Shown piece after piece: positions 1 through 8,280 of a DNA stretch of 46,498 nt. Under the pieces are notes generated by a model that saw only the letters and a list, made by a program, of their open reading frames with translations, had not been told where the DNA came from and did no database searches. Location of the stretch: assembly GCA_964004625.1 (NCBI GenBank), contig CAXFOB010000034.1:1-46498 (forward strand), in the 5' to 3' direction. Each line of letters opens with the position of its first letter. Position 1 is the first letter of the stretch. A program made the translations under genes and the position numbers. This DNA comes from GCA-002697625 sp002697625. Lineage in GTDB: Bacteria; Bacteroidota; Bacteroidia; Flavobacteriales; BACL11.

Positions 1-42
1 ACTTCTACGGGTGGTATCAACAAAAAGATTGTTCTTCAATAA
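1..42 (+). CDS. 3' end of a probable T9SS cargo protein (partial)
   Basis: Only the last 13 codons and a TAA stop (40-42) are in the window, reading TSTGGINKKIVLQ. A terminal 'G..KKIVLQ' is typical of the type A T9SS C-terminal sorting domain, which is removed as cargo crosses the outer membrane. A strong terminator lies 20 bp downstream, as expected for a gene end. The fragment is short and the other two forward frames are also open, so this is a pattern match and not a firm identification. Confidence 0.5.
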   Translation, partial: TSTGGINKKIVLQ

Positions 43-61
43 TTATTAAAATAGATTGATT

Positions 62-95
62 AAAGCCCCGAGCAGTAATGTTCGGGGCTTTTTTT
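62..95 (+). terminator. Rho-independent terminator
   Basis: A perfect 10-bp stem (62-71, AAAGCCCCGA, with 82-91) encloses a 10-nt loop and runs into a T tract. It ends transcription of the partial upstream gene. The flanking A and T runs could let it act in both directions, but no minus-strand gene faces it. The rest of 43-264 shows no gene. Confidence 0.93.
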
Positions 96-264
96 ATTTT
101 CAATAAACAATTATTAATAATTTTATAAACTAGAATAACATTTGTATAATCCGATCGTTAATTGTTAAAAAGATATAAGCATATAAATTCTATTTAATAT
201 TTAAATATGTGTTAGAAAAGGCGTAAATTAATTTCGATTTTCAAGAAATAAAAAAATCTAATCT

Positions 265-516
265 ATGGACAAAAATGATAAGCTCTTTAGCGAGTTGCTA
301 TATATTTTACATCGAAATGCGATTAATTCATTCGATAAGTTGGATGATGTTAATTGTACAGAGTCTGATATAGCTTCAGCTCAACATTTTTTAGATATAG
401 TTATAATGTTGAAGGATAAGACAAGAGGAAATTTATCAGAGGAATTAGATAAAATTCAAAATATGATGTTAGCAGAACTTGAGTCTAAATTTGATAAAAA
501 AAATAAAAAATTCTAA
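265..516 (+). CDS. DUF1844 family protein
   Basis: An 83-residue acidic, helical protein. The segment AQHFLDIVIMLKDKTRGNLS (about residues 39-58) followed by a leucine-rich helix matches the DUF1844 pattern 'A...ID.L.MLK.KT.GNL...E', which is usually a short C-terminal module. I know of no established molecular function. It has no signal peptide and should be cytosolic. It starts the forward run that continues with the coiled-coil protein 5 bp downstream, so the two are probably co-transcribed. The ATG follows an A-rich stretch with no Shine-Dalgarno sequence, which is normal for this phylum. Confidence 0.75.
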   Translation: MDKNDKLFSELLYILHRNAINSFDKLDDVNCTESDIASAQHFLDIVIMLKDKTRGNLSEELDKIQNMMLAELESKFDKKNKKF

Positions 517-521
517 AATTA

Positions 522-1439
522 ATGGATCAGCCAAATAATAGTATTAGCCCATTTAAGGACAAGAAGTCAAGAAGAATTATTTTTATTCTTTCGATATTAC
601 TTGCTTTTATTTTAATTTTTATACTTTTTAGAGAAAACCAGTATAAAAAGAATTTAGAAACAGTTATCCAATATGAGGAAGAAAAAAATAGTTTAAGAGA
701 TAATTTAGATGATTTAATCGATGAGCATGAAATATTAAAAGAAGAGTATTCTGATTTAAGTGGACAATTACTGGATCGAGACTCAACTATTTTGGCCTAT
801 GCTGATGAAATTAAACAGCTTCTTCGATCCAAAGGGGAATTGTCACAAGCAAGAGCAAAAATTAAGATATTAAAAGAAATAAGTAAGAGATATGTTTCCT
901 CTATTGACTCTTTATATACTTTGAACGAAGTACTACAATTAGAAAATGATAGCGTTAAAAAAGCTATACAGCTAATCTCAAGTAGAAATAAAACATTAGA
1001 AAAGTTTAATCAAGATTTGAGTGAACGAGTTTTTACAGCATCTGTATTAGGAATTGACAACATTCATATAGAAGGAGTTTATTATCGCTCAAGTGGTCGA
1101 GAGGTCACAACTAATAGGGCAGCAAAAATACAAAATCTTAGTATTTGCTTTGATATTGTTGAAAATAAGGTTGCAGATGCCGGCTTAAAAGAGCTTTTTA
1201 TAAGGATTATAAACCCTAAAGGCGATGTACTTAATGTCGCTAACAAAATTCAGGAAACTATTGTTGAAAACGATAGTACTGTTCAATATACTACTAACCA
1301 TAACTTTGATTATAACAATAAAAAAATTAGCGAATGCCATTTATGGACAAGAGGTAATGTTTTAATTTCAGGAGTTTATTATTTTGAGTTTATTATTGAA
1401 GGTAATTTAATAGGAATTGCTAATGCAAAATTTAGATAA
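522..1439 (+). CDS. Membrane-anchored coiled-coil protein of unknown function
   Basis: A 305-residue protein. A single membrane segment lies at about residues 18-37 after a short basic N-terminus, followed by a long charged heptad-like coiled coil (about 42-165) and a beta-rich C-terminal domain (about 170-305). This predicts a cytoplasmic-membrane protein with its coiled coil and globular head on the periplasmic side. Similar Bacteroidota proteins are sometimes labelled as chromosome-partitioning or SMC-like, but only because of the coiled coil; I see no nucleotide-binding motif. It sits 5 bp after the DUF1844 gene, and its stop is one codon before the exonuclease III start in the same frame. 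Confidence 0.7.
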   Translation: MDQPNNSISPFKDKKSRRIIFILSILLAFILIFILFRENQYKKNLETVIQYEEEKNSLRDNLDDLIDEHEILKEEYSDLSGQLLDRDSTILAYADEIKQLLRSKGELSQARAKIKILKEISKRYVSSIDSLYTLNEVLQLENDSVKKAIQLISSRNKTLEKFNQDLSERVFTASVLGIDNIHIEGVYYRSSGREVTTNRAAKIQNLSICFDIVENKVADAGLKELFIRIINPKGDVLNVANKIQETIVENDSTVQYTTNHNFDYNNKKISECHLWTRGNVLISGVYYFEFIIEGNLIGIANAKFR

Positions 1440-1442
1440 ACC

Positions 1443-2204
1443 TTGAGAATAATTACTTATAATATCAATGGCATACGAGCTGCACTAAAAAAAGGATTGG
1501 TTGATTGGATAAAGTCTGTCAATCCTGATATTATTTGTTTGCAGGAAATTAAGGCAAAGGAAGATCAATTTGACTCCACTGTCTTTAAGAACTTAGGTTA
1601 TCATTCCTATTGGTTCTCTGCAAAAAAGCCTGGCTATAGTGGTACAGCTATTATTTGCAAGAAAAAGCCGATAAATATAACTTTCGGTATAAACCATAAA
1701 GACTACGACTATGAGGGTCGTGTTATGAGAGTTGATTTTGAAACATTTTCCATAATTAGTGTTTATATGCCGTCTGGTAGTAGCGGTGAGCTCAGACAAT
1801 CTTTTAAAATGGCTTTTTTAAATGACTTTTATAACTACATTGTTGAACTTATTCAAAATTTTCCAAATTTAATTATTGCTGGCGACTATAATATTTGTCA
1901 TATGCCAATTGATATTCATAATCCACAACGCAACCAAAATACCTCCGGCTTTTTAATCGAAGAAAGAGAGTGGCTATCATCGTTATTAAACTTAGGCTTT
2001 ATTGATGCTTTTCGTTTTTTTAACAAAGAACCACATAATTATTCGTGGTGGAGCTATAGGGCAAATGCGAGAGCAAAAAATTTAGGTTGGCGAATAGATT
2101 ATTTATTGGCTAGTCAAACTATGCAATCAAGACTACATAGAGCAGCAATACTTAATCAGGCAAAACATTCTGACCACTGCCCAGTTTTACTTGAATTAAT
2201 TTAA
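1443..2204 (+). CDS. xth: Exodeoxyribonuclease III
   Basis: An apurinic/apyrimidinic endonuclease and 3'-5' exonuclease of base-excision repair, EEP superfamily, 253 residues (normal length). Visible family motifs are the N-terminal YNINGIRAA, CLQEIKA with the metal-binding Glu35, GDYNI with catalytic Asp and Asn, the DNA-contacting YSWW.YR.NAR....WRIDY segment, and the C-terminal SDH.PV with the catalytic Asp-His pair. The start must be TTG at 1443: the upstream in-frame codons are ACC and then the stop of the preceding gene, and the protein begins exactly where the family begins. Such a close same-frame arrangement suggests translational coupling to the gene before it. Confidence 0.96.
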   Translation: MRIITYNINGIRAALKKGLVDWIKSVNPDIICLQEIKAKEDQFDSTVFKNLGYHSYWFSAKKPGYSGTAIICKKKPINITFGINHKDYDYEGRVMRVDFETFSIISVYMPSGSSGELRQSFKMAFLNDFYNYIVELIQNFPNLIIAGDYNICHMPIDIHNPQRNQNTSGFLIEEREWLSSLLNLGFIDAFRFFNKEPHNYSWWSYRANARAKNLGWRIDYLLASQTMQSRLHRAAILNQAKHSDHCPVLLELI

Positions 2205-2270
2205 CGATTAATCAAACTAAATATGTTAATAAACTTTTTTAATCTGCCTTAAGTGGGTTAAATGCTAATG

Positions 2271-2278
2271 TATATTTG
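2271..2278 (+). promoter_or_regulatory. Candidate -7 promoter element for the OmpA lipoprotein gene
   Basis: TATATTTG fits the Bacteroidota -7 consensus TAnnTTTG and lies 17 bp before the ATG at 2296. No convincing TTG -33 element is seen at the usual distance, so this is a single-motif call. Confidence 0.45.
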
Positions 2279-2295
2279 AGATAATAAATAAAAAT

Positions 2296-3294
2296 ATGAC
2301 TTGCAGAATCTTTTCTATACTTATTATAATAGTTATTTTTTCATCTTGTGTGTCTCCAAAAATTGTCGAGGAAATCAAACAACAACGTCAGGAAACTTTT
2401 CTGGAAAACCAGCAGATTAAAAGTGAAAACTCTATTTTTTCTACAGAAAACATAGAATTAAAAGATAAATTATCACGACTTAATACTGAAATTAATAATA
2501 TGATTTATGACTCCACACAAAGAGCTAAATCTTATCGTCAATTAAAAACGCAACTAGAAGATTTAAATGAAGCTTATGATTTGCTGATAGCTAAAAATAC
2601 TCAGATGATTAGCAACAAGGCTCAAGAAACCAAAAAGTTACTAAATGAGCTGCAATCTGCTAGAGAAGATCTGATATACAAAGAAGATGAGCTCTTAGGT
2701 CTAGAAGCTAATTTAAGCGTAAAACAAAAAGAACTTCTTAAGGCACAAAATGATCTTTTTGAAAGAGAACAAAGAGTTGTAGAATTACAATATATAATAA
2801 ATAGGAAGGACTCATTATTATCATCATTAAAAGATAAAATTTCTTCAGCATTATTAGGATTCGAAGGAGATGGATTAACCATTACACAAAAAAATGGAAA
2901 GGTCTATATTTCATTAGAGGAACAATTACTTTTTGCATCTGGAAGTTGGCAAATAGATTCAAGAGGAATAGAAGCACTCTCTAAGTTGTCAAAATCCTTA
3001 GAAAATCAAAAAGATATTGATGTTTTAATTGAGGGTCATACTGATAGTATCCCATATGCTGGTCGTGGACAAATCAAGGATAATTGGGATTTAAGTGTAG
3101 TTAGAGCAACTGCAATAGTACGCATCTTAAGTAATTCTAGTACTATTAATCCAGAACGCTTAACAGCAGCAGGAAAGGGCGAATTTGTGCCAATTCAGAA
3201 TAATAATACCATCTCAGGTAGAAGTGCAAATAGACGAATAGAAATTATACTTACTCCTAAGTTGTATGATCTATACGAATTGCTAGATGATTAA
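2296..3294 (+). CDS. OmpA-family peptidoglycan-binding lipoprotein with coiled coil
   Basis: A 332-residue protein with a lipoprotein signal peptide (hydrophobic 5-15, lipobox FSSC with the modified Cys18). A long coiled coil follows (about 25-175), then a C-terminal OmpA/MotB domain (about 200-320). The OmpA core is clear in LFASGSWQID, IEGHTDS, NWDLSVVRA and a final SANRRIEI; these bind diaminopimelate in peptidoglycan. It probably tethers the outer membrane to the cell wall through the coiled-coil spacer. It has its own candidate promoter, and its 3' end overlaps the convergent radA gene by 4 bp. Confidence 0.9.
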   Translation: MTCRIFSILIIIVIFSSCVSPKIVEEIKQQRQETFLENQQIKSENSIFSTENIELKDKLSRLNTEINNMIYDSTQRAKSYRQLKTQLEDLNEAYDLLIAKNTQMISNKAQETKKLLNELQSAREDLIYKEDELLGLEANLSVKQKELLKAQNDLFEREQRVVELQYIINRKDSLLSSLKDKISSALLGFEGDGLTITQKNGKVYISLEEQLLFASGSWQIDSRGIEALSKLSKSLENQKDIDVLIEGHTDSIPYAGRGQIKDNWDLSVVRATAIVRILSNSSTINPERLTAAGKGEFVPIQNNNTISGRSANRRIEIILTPKLYDLYELLDD

Positions 3295-4658
3295 GAGGTG
3301 AAAAGTATCTTAAATACTTCTTCAATCTTTTTCACCTTTATGATGTCTAATGAAAAGTCCTGACGATCTATTTTATTGTACTTTGAAATAAATATACGCT
3401 CAAAACCTAATTTCTCTGCCTCTTGAATTCTTTGTTCACACCTATTTACTGGTCGTATCTCACCTGACAACCCAACTTCAGCAGCAAAACAATCATTGTC
3501 TTTAATAGCTATATCATCATTTGAAGATAGTATAGCACATACAATTCCTAAATCAATAGCAGGGTCTTCAACTTTAATTCCACCGGTGATATTTAAGAAA
3601 ACATCTTTTGTTCCAAGTCGAAAACCACATCTTTTTTCTAAGACTGCTAATAACATTGACAAACGTCTTAAATCAAAACCAGTTGCACTTCGTTGAGGAG
3701 TGCCATAAACAGCAGAGCTAACTAGCGCTTGTGTTTCAATCATAAGTGGGCGCACACCTTCCATTGTTGCGCTAACAGCTATACCACTCATATCTTCATC
3801 TTTTTGAGATAATAATATTTCAGATGGATTACTCACCTCTCTAAGTCCGTTAGTTACCATCTCATATATCCCTAATTCTGATGTTGAACCGTGACGATTT
3901 TTATATGCTCTCAAGATTCGATATACGTGATTTCTTTCGCCTTCAAATTGAAGAACTACATCAACCATATGTTCTAAAATTTTTGGCCCAGCAATATGGC
4001 CGTCTTTATTGATATGTCCTATAAGAATTACAGGAGTGCCAGTTGCTTTAGCATAATTAATCAATTCTGTCGTACACTCTTTAATCTGTGAAATAGTTCC
4101 CGGAGCTGAATCAATATTATTGGTTTGTAATGTTTGCACAGAATCTATTACTAATAATGAAGGTTGAATTTCTTGTATTTGTTGAAATATATTTTGAATA
4201 TTTACTTCGGTGAGTATTTGACAGCTAGAGTTAGTTAAACTAAGTCTATCTGCCCTCATTCGAATTTGTTGATCGCTTTCTTCTCCAGTGACGTAAAGAG
4301 TCTTTTCACCTTGTATTTTCAACGCTACTTGTAATAATAGAGTAGATTTTCCTATACCAGGCTCTCCTCCTAATAATATTAGTGAACCTCCAACTATACC
4401 TCCCCCCAAAACTCTATTTAGTTCATTGTCAGAGGTATCTATCCTTGCTTTTGACTTTAATGAAATGTCACTAATAATTTGGGCCTTGTTAATATTATTG
4501 TATTTTTTTTTATCCCAACTTATTATGCCTGATTTGGGTTTGTTTATAACTTCTTCTACCATTGTATTCCATTCTCCACATGACTTACACTTACCCATCC
4601 ATTGAGCACTTTGTGTGCCACAATTTTGACAAAAAAAAGTTGTTTTTAGTTTAGTCAT
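3291..4658 (-). CDS. radA: DNA repair protein RadA (Sms)
   Basis: A RecA-related DNA branch-migration ATPase of homologous recombination, 455 residues, the full family length. The N-terminal zinc finger has Cys10, Cys13, Cys24 and Cys27. The Walker A motif GGEPGIGKST is at 97-106. The RadA signature KNRHGS lies near residue 255 (KNRFG in many bacteria), and the C-terminus is a Lon-protease-like domain. It is the last gene of the panC-panD-flippase-rfaE2-radA operon, overlapping rfaE2 by 8 bp, and it meets the OmpA lipoprotein gene tail to tail with a 4-bp overlap, so no separate terminator fits between them. Confidence 0.97.
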   Translation of the reverse strand: MTKLKTTFFCQNCGTQSAQWMGKCKSCGEWNTMVEEVINKPKSGIISWDKKKYNNINKAQIISDISLKSKARIDTSDNELNRVLGGGIVGGSLILLGGEPGIGKSTLLLQVALKIQGEKTLYVTGEESDQQIRMRADRLSLTNSSCQILTEVNIQNIFQQIQEIQPSLLVIDSVQTLQTNNIDSAPGTISQIKECTTELINYAKATGTPVILIGHINKDGHIAGPKILEHMVDVVLQFEGERNHVYRILRAYKNRHGSTSELGIYEMVTNGLREVSNPSEILLSQKDEDMSGIAVSATMEGVRPLMIETQALVSSAVYGTPQRSATGFDLRRLSMLLAVLEKRCGFRLGTKDVFLNITGGIKVEDPAIDLGIVCAILSSNDDIAIKDNDCFAAEVGLSGEIRPVNRCEQRIQEAEKLGFERIFISKYNKIDRQDFSLDIIKVKKIEEVFKILFTS

Positions 4659-5139
4659 GTTTAATAGAATTTATTATTTGACTAGTAGAATAACCTTTAA
4701 GAAAAGGTATAGTTGCTACTCTACCCCCATTAGAGATTACAAAATCACTTCCAACAATATCTGTTATTTTATAATCTGCTCCTTTAACTAAGATGTTAGG
4801 CTTTATAAGTTTAATTAACTCCTTTGGTGTATCTTCATTAAATAGTACAACAGCGTCAACAAATGCTAATGATGCTAAAATATTTGCTCTACTTGATTCA
4901 TTATTTATCGGCCTATTTTTTCCTTTTATCTGTTGAACAGATTTATCAGTATTTACCCCTACAATTAATTTACCACCTAGATTTGAAGCTTTATAAAGGT
5001 AATGTATATGTCCAAGGTGTAAGATATCAAAACATCCATTTGTAAAAACAATGTCATTTTTATCCCTCCATTTATTAACCACATTATTTATAGAGTTAAA
5101 CCGGATAACTTTTTTTGAAAAATATGTTTTACCACTCAC
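4651..5139 (-). CDS. rfaE2: D-glycero-beta-D-manno-heptose 1-phosphate adenylyltransferase
   Basis: A 162-residue nucleotidyltransferase corresponding to the C-terminal half of the bifunctional E. coli HldE; the sugar kinase half is absent here and must be encoded elsewhere. It transfers AMP to heptose 1-phosphate on the way to ADP-heptose for the LPS core. Motifs: FTNGCFDILHLGHIHYL with the HxGH nucleotide-binding site, GVNTDKS, and the C-terminal KGYSTSQII that matches the usual 'G.STT.II' substrate loop. It overlaps both neighbours (8 bp with radA, 4 bp with the flippase-like gene), so it is translated from the same operon mRNA. Confidence 0.95.
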   Translation of the reverse strand: MSGKTYFSKKVIRFNSINNVVNKWRDKNDIVFTNGCFDILHLGHIHYLYKASNLGGKLIVGVNTDKSVQQIKGKNRPINNESSRANILASLAFVDAVVLFNEDTPKELIKLIKPNILVKGADYKITDIVGSDFVISNGGRVATIPFLKGYSTSQIINSIKHD

Positions 5140-6113
5140 TTTGTTGCTTTCCTTTTTGATAAAAATACCATTAATATAGAAATACCACCAACACTAAGCG
5201 TCATTAATGTTTGAGCAGTATGAACTATGGTAGCAAATAATAATGCAGAATCTTCTGAAATACTAATAAGCATAAGACCTTCTTTAACTATATAGTGATA
5301 TGCGCCTATACCACCTTGTACGGGAGCGACCATGCCATAGCCACCTATAATCATTGCGTATAGCCCATCTACTAATGTTAACATTTGGGTGGCTTCTATT
5401 GAGAAAAAACATATGTAGGTCATCATTAAATACATTATCCAAATAAGCAGAGTGTGTGCCCAAAAAATTGCTTTATTTTCTAATCCATGAATACTTTTAA
5501 AACCATCTTTCACGCCAATGATGAATTCTTTAATTTTAATATAAAAATTAAAATTTTTGAATATCTTTTGAAAAAATAAAATCAAAATAACAGGCAATGC
5601 TATGGCGCTTAAACCAATAAAAATTAACGACTTTATTTCTATTGTTTGTCCCACAAAAATAATTCCTAAAAAATCTAAAAAAAGTTCGAATTTTAAAATT
5701 AGCACTAATAATGATAGACCAATTAAAAAAATAAAATCTATAGCTCTTTCTAGAATTATAGTTCCAAAAAGTTTATCTATTGGAATATTTTCAGTTTGAT
5801 TTAGACTAGTACAACGTGTTATTTCACCAGCTCTAGGAACAGCAATATTTGTGAAATAACCAATGGCTACAGCATATATGCTATTTAGCTTGCCGGTTGA
5901 GTAGTTTAAATTTTTAAGTAATATAACCCACCTGAGACCCCTACTTACAATAGCTATAAATCCAAAAACTATAGAAGCTAAAACCCAAGAGTAGTTTACA
6001 TCTTTTAGCTGAGAGATTAAAGTTTTTGGATCCTGATTTTTAAAAGCTAAATAAGCTAAGCCAATTCCAAGAAAAAGAAAAAAAATATATTTAGCCCATT
6101 TTATAATATTCAT
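5136..6113 (-). CDS. Flippase-like membrane protein (LPG synthase TM / UPF0104 family)
   Basis: A 325-residue polytopic inner-membrane protein with about eight hydrophobic segments. The pattern RGLRW in loop 2, AVPRAGEITR, a second helix block with ERAIDFIFL, and the near-terminal APVQGGIGAYHY is that of the lysylphosphatidylglycerol-synthase transmembrane region family. The aminoacyl-transferase half of MprF is lacking, so it is unlikely to make lysyl-PG alone; a lipid-flipping or undecaprenyl-lipid role is inferred for such stand-alone members. It lies 7 bp after panD and overlaps rfaE2 by 4 bp. Confidence 0.88.
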   Translation of the reverse strand: MNIIKWAKYIFFLFLGIGLAYLAFKNQDPKTLISQLKDVNYSWVLASIVFGFIAIVSRGLRWVILLKNLNYSTGKLNSIYAVAIGYFTNIAVPRAGEITRCTSLNQTENIPIDKLFGTIILERAIDFIFLIGLSLLVLILKFELFLDFLGIIFVGQTIEIKSLIFIGLSAIALPVILILFFQKIFKNFNFYIKIKEFIIGVKDGFKSIHGLENKAIFWAHTLLIWIMYLMMTYICFFSIEATQMLTLVDGLYAMIIGGYGMVAPVQGGIGAYHYIVKEGLMLISISEDSALLFATIVHTAQTLMTLSVGGISILMVFLSKRKATK

Positions 6114-6120
6114 TTTATGA

Positions 6121-6465
6121 TTATAAAATGTTGTTAGGATTAGGAAAGATCAATGTTGGCTTAAATGATTTAGCTTCTTCAAAGTCCATATGTGCATATG
6201 AGATAATAATAATAATATCTCCTTTTTGTACTTTTCTGGCGGCAGGACCATTTAGGCATATTTCACCTTTATTACGTTCGCCTCTAATGGCGTATGTATC
6301 TAGCCGCTCTCCATTGTTAATATTTACAATTTGCACTTTTTCACCTTCAATAATATTTGAAGCTTCCATTAACATTTCATCAATTGTAATACTACCAATG
6401 TAATTTAAGTTTGCACCTGTTACGGTAGCTTGATGAATTTTTGATTTTACAACTTCAATTTGCAT
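6121..6465 (-). CDS. panD: Aspartate 1-decarboxylase proenzyme
   Basis: A 114-residue pyruvoyl-dependent enzyme making beta-alanine for pantothenate. The self-cleavage site Gly24-Ser25 is present in NYIGSITID; Ser25 becomes the pyruvoyl group. Lys9 (KSKIH), the NGPAAR loop and the DIIIIISYA strand are all as expected, and the length is normal. It follows panC after 9 bp, giving the two last-step enzymes of pantothenate synthesis as a pair; panB is not in the window. Confidence 0.97.
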   Translation of the reverse strand: MQIEVVKSKIHQATVTGANLNYIGSITIDEMLMEASNIIEGEKVQIVNINNGERLDTYAIRGERNKGEICLNGPAARKVQKGDIIIIISYAHMDFEEAKSFKPTLIFPNPNNIL

Positions 6466-6474
6466 AGTACAAAA

Positions 6475-7323
6475 TTAATCATTTAAAGATAAATTATCTA
6501 TTAATCTTACATCTCCTAAAAAAACAGCAATTAGTGCTATGGCATTTTCTTTATTGTTTTGATCTTTTAGTGGTCTAAAGCTATGGCGATCGACAATTTC
6601 TAAATAATCTAAATGCATCCCATTTACTTTTTTAATGTCATCCTTAATTATTTCTTTTATTTGCCTAGAATCTAATTTGCCGAAAAGATTTTTTATTTTT
6701 TTTAAGCTAGTGTATATGTATGAAGCTTTCTTTCTTTGTTCTTCATTAAGCAATATATTTCTTGAGCTTTTAGCTAAGCCATCTTTTTCCCTTATTGTAT
6801 TAATAGTTTTAATTCGAATAATGAGAGATAGATGATTAACTAACTGTTTGATAATAGCAGCTTGTTGAAAATCTTTTTCTCCAAAATAGGCTATGTTTGG
6901 TTTAATGATAGAAAACAAACGATCGACAATTGTGCAGACTCCATCAAAATGTCCTGGGCGTTTGCGGCCTTCCAATAATTGATCTATTCCGTTCAATGGG
7001 TATTGGTTTGTGATAAGGCCATTAGGATACATTTCAGAGATTTCAGGAAGAAAAAGAATGTCACAAAAGTTTTCCTTCAATAGTTTTATATCTTTTTTGA
7101 TCGTTATTGGGTAGTTTCCCAAATCATTTGAGTTGTTGAATTGGGTGGGGTTTATAAAAATACTACAAACAACTATATCACAATCTTTTTTTGCACTTTT
7201 AATCAGGGCTATATGTCCCTCGTGCAACGCACCCATAGTCGGCACAAAACCAATTATATTATTATGCATCATATCTTTCGACAATGATTGTTTAATAGAA
7301 TCTATTGTTGTAAGTACCTTCAT
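6475..7323 (-). CDS. panC: Pantothenate synthetase (pantoate--beta-alanine ligase)
   Basis: An ATP-dependent ligase joining pantoate and beta-alanine, 282 residues. It carries the PTMGALHEGH motif (HxGH nucleotide site), SIFINPTQF, FDGVCTIV, and YFGEKDFQQ for the adenylate. It is the first gene of the minus-strand operon reaching radA. Its start ATG (7321-7323) faces the divergent glycogen-synthase gene across a 116-bp gap. I do not see a clean TAnnTTTG element for the minus strand; a palindromic TAAATTTA at 7330-7337 is one base off and very close to the start. Confidence 0.97.
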   Translation of the reverse strand: MKVLTTIDSIKQSLSKDMMHNNIIGFVPTMGALHEGHIALIKSAKKDCDIVVCSIFINPTQFNNSNDLGNYPITIKKDIKLLKENFCDILFLPEISEMYPNGLITNQYPLNGIDQLLEGRKRPGHFDGVCTIVDRLFSIIKPNIAYFGEKDFQQAAIIKQLVNHLSLIIRIKTINTIREKDGLAKSSRNILLNEEQRKKASYIYTSLKKIKNLFGKLDSRQIKEIIKDDIKKVNGMHLDYLEIVDRHSFRPLKDQNNKENAIALIAVFLGDVRLIDNLSLND

Positions 7324-7360
7324 TAGGTATAAATTTAAGTTAGTAAAAGTAACGTTTTAC

Positions 7361-7391
7361 TTGATTTATGAGTATAAAATTCGTAAATTTG
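7361..7391 (+). promoter_or_regulatory. Promoter of the glycogen synthase-DUF4270-glmS operon
   Basis: TTG at 7361-7363 is followed after 20 bp by TAAATTTG (7384-7391), matching both elements of the Bacteroidota primary-sigma promoter with ideal spacing. The predicted transcript would carry a leader of about 45 nt before the ATG at 7440. Confidence 0.75.
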
Positions 7392-7439
7392 CACTAGAAG
7401 TTTAGAGACCATTTGTCGGTCATTATAATTCTTTGGTTT

Positions 7440-8264
7440 ATGGATAAGAAAAGAGTATTATTTATTTCGCAAGAAATCACACCTTATTTGTGCGAAACAG
7501 AAATCTCTACTAAATGTAGGCATCTTCCTCAAGGTATCATGGAAAAGGGAAAAGATATTAGGATTTTTATGCCTAAATATGGGTGTATTAACGAGAGAAG
7601 AAATCAACTTCATGAAGTTATTCGATTATCGGGTATGAATATGATTCTAGATAATTTAGATTACCCTCTCATAATTAAGGTTGCGTCTTTACAACCTATA
7701 AGAATGCAGGTATATTTTATTGAAAATGAAGATTATTTCCCAAAAAAGACATTTATGCATGAATTGGATGGGCAAGACTTTGAATTTCATGATGAGAGAA
7801 CTATTTTCTTTTGTCGCGGGGTAATAGAAACTGTTAGAAAACTTGGATGGGCTCCTGATGTAGTTCATTGTCATGGATGGATGTCAGCTCTTGTGCCTAT
7901 GTATCTGAAAAAAGCCTTTTCTGATGATCCAATATTTGACAATACAAAAGTTGTTTATTCTATTTATGATCAAGAATCAAATGTTGAAATTGACAACGAT
8001 ATGTCGCGAAAATCCATCATTTCAGGTGTTAGTGACGATGATGTTAGTTTGATTAATACAGCAACTGTTAATAATCTGCACAAATTAGCAATTAAATACT
8101 CTGATGCTGTAATTGTGGGTAGTGATAAAATATGTGAGAATCTTAATACTTTTATTATTGACTCTGGCAAATATGTAATACCACATCAAAGTCTCGAAAA
8201 TTGTGTAGAAGCCTATGACGCCTTGTATGACGAATTGTTAGAAGAGGTAGATGTATTATCATAA
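7440..8264 (+). CDS. Glycogen/starch synthase catalytic (GT5 N-terminal) domain protein
   Basis: A 274-residue protein containing only the N-terminal Rossmann domain of GT5 glycogen synthases: VLFISQEITPYL near the N-terminus, GKDIRIFMPKYG, FCRGVIETVRKLGW and PDVVHCHGWMSALVP. The C-terminal domain that holds most ADP-glucose contacts in classical GlgA (about 480 residues) is missing. The canonical K-x-G-G-L loop is replaced by CETEISTKCRHLP, so ordinary glycogen synthase activity is doubtful. Short versions next to DUF4270 and glmS are known in Bacteroidota. A TTG at 7413 would add nine residues; the ATG at 7440 is preferred because MDKKRVLFISQE matches the family start. Confidence 0.85.
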   Translation: MDKKRVLFISQEITPYLCETEISTKCRHLPQGIMEKGKDIRIFMPKYGCINERRNQLHEVIRLSGMNMILDNLDYPLIIKVASLQPIRMQVYFIENEDYFPKKTFMHELDGQDFEFHDERTIFFCRGVIETVRKLGWAPDVVHCHGWMSALVPMYLKKAFSDDPIFDNTKVVYSIYDQESNVEIDNDMSRKSIISGVSDDDVSLINTATVNNLHKLAIKYSDAVIVGSDKICENLNTFIIDSGKYVIPHQSLENCVEAYDALYDELLEEVDVLS

Positions 8265-8280
8265 CTAACAAAAACCTCAA

